A stretch of 64,000 nucleotides of DNA from positions 145,342,393 to 145,406,392 of the forward strand of contig CM030358.1 in assembly GCA_017893485.1 (NCBI GenBank), read 5' to 3'. Numbering within the stretch: position 1 is the stretch's first letter; each line of letters begins with the position of its first letter. Below the pieces are notes generated by a model. That model ran no database searches and was not told where the DNA came from. It saw only the letters and a program-made list of their open reading frames with translations. The translations under genes were made by a program, and so were the position numbers. Positions 45,987 to 55,262 of this stretch are shown here, one piece after another. Source of the stretch: Hemerocallis citrina. Taxonomy: Eukaryota > Streptophyta > Magnoliopsida > Asparagales > Asphodelaceae.

Positions 45987-46394
45987 ATGGCGGACCACTT
46001 CAACCCAGCTGGAGGTGACGATTGGCACATAGTTGAGGAGGATTACTACCCCGGGCAAGCTGATTTAGACGAAAAAGATCCCGAAGAATTTGAAGAGGAA
46101 TGGCCTGTGTCCAGGGAGATTACTCCACCTCCGGATTCATCTGATGATTCCTCTGACGAGGAAGAACCAGTTCCGAGTAGTCTCATTGTGTCTCTTCAGA
46201 GGCAGGTTGAAACTCAGAGGGAAATAGCAGAGCTGTTGCAGGCGCAGTGTGCAAAGTGCAAGGAGAGCATTGCCATGCTCAGTCAACATGTTTGGGAAAT
46301 CGAGAAGAGGAAAAACATGTACGATGTACAGAATAAGGAAGTGAATGAACTATGGGAAGAGGTTCGTGAAGCCAAGAGGAACCATAGGAACTAG
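45987..46394 (+). CDS. Acidic leader ORF between primer site and gag (135 aa)
   Basis: An intact frame starting MADHFNPAGG. It is acidic in the first half (DLDEKDPEEFEEE, SSDDSSDEEE). The second half looks coiled-coil (SLQRQVETQREIAELLQAQ, WEIEKRKNMYDVQNKEV). It stands about 140 nt before the gag ATG. I do not recognise a family. It could be a displaced gag N-terminus or an accessory leader protein. It has no stops while the gag after it has several. An upstream in-frame extension to 45888 exists but would start in the leader RNA; 45987 is preferred. Confidence 0.55.
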   Translation: MADHFNPAGGDDWHIVEEDYYPGQADLDEKDPEEFEEEWPVSREITPPPDSSDDSSDEEEPVPSSLIVSLQRQVETQREIAELLQAQCAKCKESIAMLSQHVWEIEKRKNMYDVQNKEVNELWEEVREAKRNHRN

Positions 46395-46535
46395 ACTATT
46401 GTATCTTATTATCTCTTTCATTTGATGTCAGAAATGTTTTAAATTCGAAAGTATAAAGTTTGAAATTCAATGAAATGAAAAGTTGATTCAGATTCATATT
46501 TTCTACTTCGAATTTAATGGATCTTTTGTATCAGA

Positions 46536-47546
46536 ATATGGCTAGAAGAGAAGCTTGAAATGGTGAAGGTCTGGACTTGAAAACAGAATTGGCGAGGGTC
46601 TACCAGACACTCAATGTCATTGCCATGAATCAGAACAAAGGGAGGGTGCCTGTGAATCCAGTATCCGAAGCAATCAAACTTGTGGAATCATTTAAACTGA
46701 TGAAACCACCGGTGTTTGAGAGGAAGTAGACCCTGATGCGGCTGACAATTGGATCCGATAGATCGAGACTATCTTCGAAGTCTTGGAGACTCTGGAGGGC
46801 AGTAAGGTGAAGTTGGCAGCACTGCAGTTCGAGAAGGATGCGGCTGTTTGGTGGCAGTCGATGAAGCGGACAATGGGAGATATTGTCCTTGGCTAGGAGG
46901 AATTCCTGGAAGAATTTCGTAGTCATTATTTTCCATCAGACGTCCAGGAGAAGAATGTCATGGAATTTCTGGCGCTGCAGCAGGGCGGCATGTCGGTTAG
47001 AGGGTATGAAACGAGGTTCAACAGCTCTCGAGGTATGCTCCCGAATTGGTGATGGACAAGGCAAAGAAGGCCCGAAAGTTCGAGCATGGTTTAAGGCCAA
47101 GTCTGATATCCAGGATGATACCCCTCGGTATCAGGAGGTTTGACAAGCTGGTCAAACGATCTACAGCCACTGAGGCGGACATGGATCAGTTCCACGCTAT
47201 TCAGAATAGGAGGAACAACTGGAACGTGGGGAAGAGGCCTGTAGTTACTGGAAATGTCAGGGGACAGTCGCCGGCCCAAAGGTTCAAACTGACTAGGGCA
47301 AACGCAGTCAATGTGGCAGGAAGACCCGGGAATGCATGGGTGAGACCTCCTGTGGTGACTTGTTACAATTGTGGGGAAACAGGTCACTACCAATCCCAGT
47401 GCCCTAAGCTGCAAGATGTCGTCCGAAAGCGACCAACTCAGCAGGCCGGGAAGAAGCCGTACCAGTAGGAGCGAGTATTTGCCTTGACTGAAGCTGACGC
47501 TGATGAGGTGGATCACGTCATCATTGGTACGAGGGAAGATGTTTAA
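46536..47546 (+). pseudogene. Tekay-like gag
   Basis: Begins MARREA with an early TGA. It runs through VSEAIKLVESFKLMKPPVFE and, after a frameshift near 46730, the capsid core (LEGSKVKLAALQFEKDAAVW, EEFRSHYFPSDVQEKNVMEF). A second frame change near 47020 leads to MDKAKKARKFEHGL. A CCHC knuckle, CYNCGETGHYQSQCP, is at about 47361-47405. A TAG at 47466-47468 precedes a short tail ending REDV. Confidence 0.82.
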
Positions 47547-47629
47547 GAGTGTTTTCTGTTATTTCTCTTTCTCCCGCTTTTATAGTGAACTGTTATGTAA
47601 CTAGTGTGTGTTATGTAACAGGATAACTT

Positions 47630-48049
47630 TATTTGAATGGAAAGAAATCTGTTGTTTTGTTCAATACTAGGTCCTCACACACTTTTGTATCACCTAAGTT
47701 TGCTAAAGTTTTGGGAGTCGAACCGAAAATCTTTCCAGGCAAGGTTTTAGCAGTAGCTACTCCATCAGGGGAGATTTTAACCACTGATTGGTACTATACG
47801 GATTGCGAGATCATGATTGGAGATAGAATTTTTGGGATTAATCTGATCGAGCTGAATTTCTTGGGAGTTGATGTTATCATTGACATTGATTGGATGTCGG
47901 TGTACAGTGCAAGCATCGAGTGCAAGACCAAAGAAGTAACAGTGAAGGCTCCAGGTGGACCTAAAGTCACTTTCCAAGGGAAGAGGAGATGTTCAGGCTT
48001 GGTTATTGCTATCAGTAAGAAGAAGGGGATTCCTGCAGAGGTGCAGTAA
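47630..48049 (+). pseudogene. Tekay-like aspartic protease, active site lost
   Basis: LYLNGKKSVVLF is followed by NTRSSHTF where the family has D-T/S-G-A/S-S. The catalytic Asp is Asn and the Gly is Arg. The rest is recognisable (YTDCEIMIGD, NFLGVDVIIDIDWM). Both changes are single G-to-A type transitions. A possible 95-nt intron-like gap (47527-47621, GT...AG) lies between gag and this domain. Confidence 0.8.
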
Positions 48050-48055
48050 ATTCCA

Positions 48056-50931
48056 ATGATTCGGGATTATCCGACGGTATTCTTGGAAGATTTGCCTGAG
48101 TTACCCCCGCATCGTGATGTAGAGTTCAGCATCACTATTCAGCTAGGAAGTGCACCTATTTCCAAGGTACCATATAGGATGGCGCCTGTAGAGAAGGATG
48201 AGATCAAATGGCAGATTGAAGAACTGTTGGAGAAATGCTTTATTCAACCGAGTGCGTCACCTTGGGGAGCACCGGTGTTGTTGGTAAAGAAGAAGGATGG
48301 TTCGATGAGGATGTGCATCGATTACTAGGAGTTGAATAAGGTCACTGTTTAGAACAAGTATCATATTCCGTGAATTGATGACTTATTCGATCGTCTACAA
48401 GGAGCAGCTGTTCTCTCCAAAATAGATCTTCGATCAGGATATCATCAAGTTCAAGTGAAAACTGAAGATGTGCATAAGACTGCATTCAGAACTCGACACA
48501 GGCATTACGAATTCTTAGTTATGCCGTTTGAAGTGATGAATGCACCTGCAATTTTCATGGATATGATGAACAGAGTTCTAAGGCCGTTTATTGATTCTTT
48601 TATCATGGTGTTTATCGATGATATTCTTGTGTACTCCAAGTCAGAGGTGGCATCTGGCATCTGGCAGCAGTTTTAAGGAAGCTTCAGGAACATGAGTTGT
48701 ATGCCAAGTTTTCCAAGTGCGATTTCTGGAAATCTGAGGTGGCATTCCTAGGTCACATTCTTTCTAAGGAGGGAGTGGCAACTGATCCGCAGAAGATAGA
48801 GGCGGTGAAGGATTGGGCATGACCAACTACAGTGAAGGAAATCGGAAGTTTTCTCGGGCTAACTGGATACTACCGGAGGTTTATCCAGGGCTATGCTCAG
48901 ATAGCCGTGCCACTCACTGGTCTGACCAAGAAGAGTGTGAACTTCAAGTGGACTGAGCAGTGCGAGGCAAGCTTTCTGGAGTTGAAAGAGATGCTGACTA
49001 CTGCACCCATTTTAGCTTTGCCTAGAGCAGGTGTTGAGTATGATGTCTACAGCAATACTGCATATCGTGGGCTTGGTTGTGTCTTAATGCAAGAAGGAAA
49101 AGTGATTGCGTATGGGTCTAGGCAACTAAGACCGCATGAAAAGAATTATTCGACTCATGATCTAGAGTTGGCTGCGATTATCTTCGCCTTGAAGCAATGG
49201 AGACATTACGTGTATGGTGAGAAGCTGAACATGTACACAAACCATAAAAGCTTGAAGTACATCTACCAACAGAATGATCTAAATCTGAGGCAAAGGAGAT
49301 GGCTGGAGGTGCTTGAGGACATTCGTCCGAAGATTAAGTACCATCCTGGGAAGGCTAATGTTGTTGCTGATGCACTTATCTACAAGAGCAGTCTAGCTAG
49401 TTTGATTACAACTCAGAGGCAGCCTGCAGATGAGTTAGATCGGGCTGGTATTGAAGTTTTCTGCAAGGCTTGGGATCATCTTTAGCTCAGTTGAGGTTTC
49501 AACCAATACTGAATGAAAGGATTATCGCAAGTCAGAAGGAAGATGCAGAGATTCAGAAGATGAAGGAGCGGGTTGGTGCTGGCAAGTTGTCCGAGTTTCA
49601 GATCAGGGATGAAGTGCTGTGGTTTGGAGAGAGGCTGTGTGTTCCAGATCAAACAGAATTGCAGGAGAGCATTCTTTAGAAGACACATGCGACTCTTTTG
49701 TGTGTACATCCTGGGAGTACTAAGATGTATAAGGACATTAAATAGCATTTCTGGTAGCCAGGTTTGAAGCGGGATGTGGCCAAGTTCGTAGCGAGGTGTG
49801 AGATCTGTCAGCAGGTCAAAGCCGAGAATCAGAAACCCGGAGGTCTATTGCAACCATTACCTATTTCGGAATGGAAGTGGGATAACATCACTATGGATTT
49901 CATCACGGGTTTGCCCAAGAGTTCAAAGGGCAATGATGTGATTTGGATCATAGTCGATCGACTAACCAAGTCCGCTCACTTCTTGGCGATGAAACTCACT
50001 TCGTTGATGGACAGATTGGCTGAGCTGTATGTTGGTGAGAACTTCAGGCTTCATAGTGTTCCGTTAACCATTGTGTCTGATCGAGATGCGAGGTTTACTT
50101 CACATTTCTAGAGGAGTCTTCAGATAGCTCTGGGTACCAAAATGGATTTCAGCACTGCTTTTCATCTGCAGACCGATGGGCAGACCGAGAGAGTCAACCG
50201 TATTCTTGAGGATATGCTTCGGTATTGTGTACTAGACTTTGGAGGCAGTTGGAAAAGGCATTTAGCTCTGTTAGAGTTTGCCTATAACAACAGTTTCAGA
50301 CTAGTATTGGGATGGCGCCGTACGAAGCTCTGTATTGCAGGAAGTGTAGAACACCTGCTTGTTGGTTTGAAGTTGGGGAGTGGCAGATGTTTGGGCCTGA
50401 GATCGTGCAGCAGACCTCTGAAAAGATCGATCTGATCAGGAAAAGGTTGGTGGATGCTCAGAGTAGGCAGAATATCTATGCAGACAACCAGATAAGGGAC
50501 CTTGAGTTTGAGGTTGGTGACTTTGTCTTTCTGAAGGTTTCACCTAGCAAAGGCGTGATTCGCTTTGGCAAGAGTGGAAAGTTAGCCCCGAGGTTAATAG
50601 GCCCATATAAGATATTGAAGCGGATTTGAAAAATTGCTTATCAGTTGGAGTTGCCGGAAGAGTTGTCTCAGGTGCACAATGCTCTTCACGTATCTATGCT
50701 GAGAGGTTACATTCCAGATCAAGTCATCATTTGCCTGAAGTGCCGGAGGGTTTGCAGTTGGATCTGAGTTAGATTGGGCTTCCGACTGAGAATGTCAATC
50801 GTCAGGAGAAAGTCTTGAGGAACAAGACGATATCGATGGTTAAAGTAGTCTGGAGAAACCAATTGGTTGAAGAGGTTACTTGGGAATCTGAGGAGAGGAT
50901 GATGAAGGATCATCCTGAGCTCTTTGTTTGA
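48056..50931 (+). pseudogene. Tekay-like pol: RT, RNase H, integrase, chromodomain-like end
   Basis: RT starts [20 protein letters not shown] and includes [20 protein letters not shown] and the catalytic [10 protein letters not shown]. RNase H follows from about 48830 ([54 protein letters not shown]). The integrase zinc region (KFVARCEICQQVKAE) and core (WDNITMDFITGLPKSSKG, IVSDRDARFTSHF, QTDGQTERVNRILEDMLR) come next. The last segment (TISMVKVVWRNQLVEEVTWE, ending HPELFV at 50931) resembles the chromodomain that steers chromoviruses to heterochromatin. Stops at 48326, 48350, 48371, 48820, 49677, 49743 and 49755 mostly look like decayed CAG, CGA or TGG codons. Confidence 0.85.
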
Positions 50932-51010
50932 TTTATATTTTCTTTCCTTTTCTTTTCTTCTTATTGTATTTCTGTTTTCTCACTCTTTAAGCGTAGTTCC
51001 GGGGACGGAA

Positions 51011-51030
51011 CTATTCTAAGGAGGGAGTGC
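51011..51030 (+). other. Tekay-like polypurine tract
   Basis: AAGGAGGGAGTGC immediately precedes the second LTR. Confidence 0.75.
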
Positions 51031-53010
51031 TATAACACCCTGAATTTTCAAATCTTATTTATATTTGGGGTTGTTTGATTTTTATGTGGTGTGCACATAA
51101 AAAAAATTATGCATGCATTTCTCGAGAGAAAAAAATGTTTCAGGAACTAGTAATCCCCATTTATTCTTTTAGAAAGCCTAATTTAATCCTAAGCTTAATT
51201 TATCTCTTTGTAATCCAAATTAGTTAATTAATTAATTAAATTAGTAGAGCTAATAGTCTCTTGGCCCATTAGTGAGCCCATGTAATTTATTTATTCTTTA
51301 TTTTAGTTTAACTTGTAGTGTAGACTCAAATAATAGACAATTAATCAAACTAACATGTACAACTTGTAAGTGGGGGACACTAGGATAACACGTGCATGCA
51401 CAAGAGTGTGCAAAACACACCATTGGAGTAGGCCGGATTATGCATGAGTGGAGAAGAGAAATGGGAGTAGTGGTGAGGTGATTATCTCATTCATGAGTGG
51501 TTATGGCAACTTCCAAACTAATCCTAGCCCTTAATCCCTAACTATTTGATCTAATCTTAGCCATTCAATCCACCCAAAATTATGTATAAATACCCCTCCC
51601 CCCCTCCTACATGAGTATATTCGCACCTAATCTATATCAAAAGAGAAAGAGAAAGAAATATAATTAGAGAGAGAAAGATTGAGAGTTTAGTGAGTTCAAA
51701 AGATTGAGAGTTGTGTTAGTGTGTTCTTCTTTCCATTTGGTGGCCGGATTTCTTCAAGGAGCAAGGAGGTCGGGTGTGCTTCAAGACGAGGAGGAGATGA
51801 CTTGTGGTGGCTCAAACTAGGAGGAGAAGACCTTTTTTGATCAATCTAGGAGTTTTAGGAGTTCATTTCGTTTTATCTCCAATAAGGTGGGCAATTTTCT
51901 CTAACTTCTAAGTAGTATCATGCTAGGTTGTGTACTAATCATGCTAGAATAAATAGATGAAAATATTTCTCTTTGATAGTACCATGATTAAGGTGAAAAT
52001 GGAACATATGTGAAATTGCATAAAATGAATAAGTTTGATTGAATGATATGTTTGTGGTTTTGATATTTGAATATTAATCTAGCATGCTATAATTTGAATA
52101 AATGTTCTCCATGTCGAAATATTTGTGTTCGTGGAAAAAATGCAATTTTGAGAAATGTTTATGTGGAAAGTGCTAATTGTAAGAATCTTTACATTATTAA
52201 AATAAGATTGATTAGTGAATTATGTATATTCATGATTAGTGTGATTGATGTAAAATAATCCTAAAGTGTATGTTAATTATTGAGAGAAATGAACATGAAA
52301 TTGTTAGTAGAACACTATGTGATTTTTATGTATACTTGTAGGAACAAAAGAGGTACTTTATATGAGAAATGAGTATTTAATGGCTTTAAAAACTCCCAAA
52401 TTATTGTTTACTTTGAATCAAAAAATTATTTAGTTTTGATGAAGAACAAAATTACATTTTTTTGAAGAAATAAGTTTTTTTAACAAACTAGAACAACCAC
52501 AGTCTTGAACAAAACCAATTGGAATTATTTCTCTATGGGTGAGTCACTCTGTCCATTCTGGTCAGTGGGTGCAAATTAAAAACTTCACAGTGGTAGGAGG
52601 TCATGGGTTCAAAACTTGGCATACACTCTTTATTTTTGTTTTTGATAATAATCTAACCCGAGACCCTGAGTATAAAAAGACTGAGACCTTCTTTATGATG
52701 AGTGGGCGCCTTGTCCTCTTTGGTCAGCTGCTGCGCTACAGTAACGTTACTGTAGCGCACATGCTGCTGCTGTCTGTTGGTGCGGGTTCGAAACCTGGCT
52801 TCGGCCAAGGTTTTTACTTTTGGTTTTTTTTTTTGAAAATGAATTTTTTAATAGTTTCCTTTGTGAAAATTAATTGGTAAAAATTATATTAATTATCCAG
52901 AGATTAAATTGGACTTATCTAGAAATTTGCTATGGATTGATAAAATTATAGATCAATATTAAATGGATTATAAGTATGTTATGTGATAATTTAAACAATG
53001 TGCATTTCTC
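51031..53010 (+). repeat. Tekay-like 3' LTR, truncated
   Basis: Matches the first 1980 bp of the 5' LTR (TATA box 51585-51592). It stops at GCATTTCTC, where a foreign copia fragment begins. Differences from the 5' copy are largely C/T and G/A transitions. Confidence 0.9.
52732..52759. repeat. 28-bp perfect palindrome in the Tekay-like 3' LTR
   Basis: Every base of TGCGCTACAGTAAC pairs with its mirror. It lies at the same place as 44260-44287, in a segment with Pol III-like boxes. Confidence 0.95.
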
Positions 53011-53471
53011 ACCATTCTCACCTCCTCGTTCAGAATGCTACTCACCACATCCTGTAAAATCGTCAAATCTATCATAGTGCCTGTAATAGTCTGTTCCACC
53101 GTACCATAACTATCGGGTAAAGTAGACAGAAATAACATTAACTGTCCCCTCTCTGAAAACTTCAAACCTGCAGCTTCCATCTGGTTGTAAACCATAGAGT
53201 AATTGTTCACATGCTCTGCTAATGAACCCCCTTCCTTCAACTTCATAATAACCAAGGTCGGTCGACCGTCCTCTCCTCTGTTGGACCTGTACACTGGAAG
53301 AACTCTTAGCAGATTAGGTCGGTCGACCGCACCCCCAGGTCGGTCGACCGCAACTCTCCAGGTTGTATTCTTCTACTCCCTGCTTGTCTTCTCTTACTTC
53401 TTTGTCTCATCCTCTTCTTCTCAAACTTCAAGTACTCAGTGCCTACGTATATTTGAGGCCAAACTCTAACA
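53011..53471 (-). mobile_element. Copia fragment (gag piece joined to LTR-like start)
   Basis: On minus, from TGTTAGAGTTTGG at about 53471, about 190 nt of LTR-like sequence leads into a gag UBN2-type frame (LVIMKLKEGGSLAEHVNNY, LMLFLSTLPDSYGTVEQTI, ILQDVVSSILNEEV) that ends at 53011. It separates the truncated Tekay-like LTR from the transposase fragment and breaks the latter. Three GGTCGGTCGACCG palindromes lie in it (cores 53269-53278, 53320-53329, 53341-53350). Confidence 0.7.
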
Positions 53472-53905
53472 ATATACCCGTCATTAGCTACTATTCTTAA
53501 AACTTACTCGGGACCAGATACACCAAAAAAGAGAAGAAAAAAAAATCAAATGCAAGAAGCCGCAAGAAAATATGTTGAACTCGCATTCGGGGTCGTACAG
53601 GCAGATTTGCGATTGTAAGAGGTCCCGCCAGACTATGGGATGTCGGCAGTATTTCCTATATTATGAAGATATGTATCATATTACACAATATGATTGTTGA
53701 GGACGAAGGTGGAAAAGGAATTAATGACTATAAGTACGACCAACAAGCTCACTCTTCCTTCATCGTACCTAACAGAGTTGGACCAACTGAGCGTGCAGCG
53801 CGAAATGCACGCATGGTATAACTACATGATAGACAAAGACATCATGTACTTTGTCAAGATTTGGTCGAGCACATTTGGAATCAATATGGAGATGATGAGA
53901 ATTAG
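53472..53905 (+). pseudogene. PIF/Harbinger transposase, C-terminal fragment
   Basis: Starts at YPSLATILKTYSGP, equivalent to the middle of the DDE domain. It continues QEAARKYVELAFGVVQA and, after a frameshift near 53612, IVRGPARLWDVGSISYIMK, ICIILHNMIVEDEGG and VGPTERAARNARM. It ends LVEHIWNQYGDDEN at 53905. These are hallmark C-terminal motifs of plant Harbinger transposases. The catalytic N-terminal half is missing, cut by the copia fragment. It is convergent with the Myb-like gene. Confidence 0.85.
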
Positions 53906-54106
53906 CAAATGCAACTATATGTTTCTAGAATATTGTATGTTTAGTTTTTTTTTTAAATCTGAACGCATTGAATTCCATAATACAAATTAACTTGCAATAT
54001 TTTTTTCCCTGCCTAATACAAGATAATAAAAAAACTTGCAACATTTGGGTACAATAAGCATGATACAAAAGATAATGCAACATAAATGCTACAAATTGAT
54101 GATACT

Positions 54107-55042
54107 TTACCCTGGATGGTAACCCCCTTTTTGCATTATTTCATTTTGTCTACACATGAAATAAAAGCGTTGATTATCAGGTAAAGTAGTGAGATCCATA
54201 CTCATTATGCGGTCTTCTTCCATTCGTTCCTTCAGTTCGTAGTCTTTTTGTTTCATCGACATCTCTTTTCATGTGTCCCTTTATAAAAGGTGTATCTGAA
54301 TCCCAGTCTTTTTTGTTTCAATTCGCCTAAAAATTTGTCTCTTCAATCATTGCAGCAAAATCAGAAGATTCACTCATCTGTTTTCCTTTTCTCTTCTCTG
54401 CTTTTCAGCCAGGTGGTCTAGAGAGGGGGTAGGCGCATCGACTTCAATGGGTGTATCTGAATCCCAGTCGACGGTTGTAGGCGAACGGGTTGTACTACCA
54501 CCTTCCCCGGATTGGGAATTCGAGGCAAAGTCGAAAACTTGGGTTGTACGCAAAGTAAATTTTGGTTAATCTTTGAATGCTTCATAACAATCCTCAAATT
54601 AGAAATTTTTCTCAACCGTTTGCATGTATTGCATTCTTACTTCGCGTACCTATCCGAATTACGGAATTACAAAAGCACTAGTTATAACTACTTCAAATTT
54701 ATAGTTTGAAAATAATTAATTCACATTAACCACATAAACTATACATACCTTATCCGCCTCAGTAGTACCTCTTGCTGCTCTATTTATTACGTTTCCCAAC
54801 TTTGCATCGTACAAAGCTACTTCATTTGAAATTACCGAGAATCTACTTAAAAGAGAGTCATTCGTTGTGTCGGTTGTCGTGCCTTTGAGGCCGGAAAATG
54901 TAAGAAAAATGTGATCCCAAAACTGTGAGTTGGATTGATCGCTACCGATCAACGGATCTTGATTTATAGCAACCCAGCTCTGGGATATCGTAAAATCTTC
55001 AATAACAGTGTATGCTCTGCCTCTATTAGAACGATTCACCAT
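54107..55042 (-). pseudogene. Myb/SANT-like (NAM-associated) partner gene of the Harbinger element
   Basis: Exon 1 (55042-54749) starts MVNRSNRGRAYTVIEDFTIS and has a Trp-spaced SANT-like fold (SQSWVAINQDP, QFWDHIFLTF). A 99-bp intron (54650-54748) follows. Exon 2 carries REVRMQYMQTVEKNF, EDCYEAFKD (then a TAA), SGEGGSTTRSPTTVDWDSDT and a C-terminal coiled coil (KQKDYELKERMEEDRIMSMD), ending at 54107. PIF/Harbinger elements encode such a DNA-binding protein beside the transposase; both are needed for movement. The pairing and convergent orientation fit. One stop and a few indels inactivate it. Confidence 0.78.
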
Positions 55043-55262
55043 TGTATCGATTTATTAAAACAAAAGAATATGAGAAAGAAAGATACAGAAGAAAATTTAG
55101 GGGAGATTGTATTGGAAATTTTGTGTCTGATCTTGGGGAAGAACATAGTGAATATAAATAGCCAAGGATCAAATATCTAGCCATTATTTAGTCATTGGAG
55201 AAATTCTAGTAGCCGTTGGATTGAAGGAGGGTATTATAGTAATTCAATAAATAACTCTTTAC

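Larger units (their letters stand above)
42560..53010 (+). mobile_element. Tekay-like chromovirus (Ty3/gypsy), 3' LTR truncated
   Basis: The 5' LTR is 3268 bp (TGTAACACCC ... GTGTTACA) and is followed by an initiator tRNA-Met primer site. Gag has one CCHC knuckle; protease, RT, RNase H, integrase and a C-terminal chromodomain-like segment follow. The second LTR (51031) breaks off at 53010 after 1980 bp. LTR form, primer and domain order fit the Tekay/Del chromoviruses. Many nonsense codons make it inactive. Confidence 0.88.

Noticed and set aside
42560..53010. Endogenous pararetrovirus
   Set aside because: Long LTRs, tRNA-Met primer site, integrase and a chromodomain-like end identify a chromovirus; no viral movement or coat protein motifs were seen.
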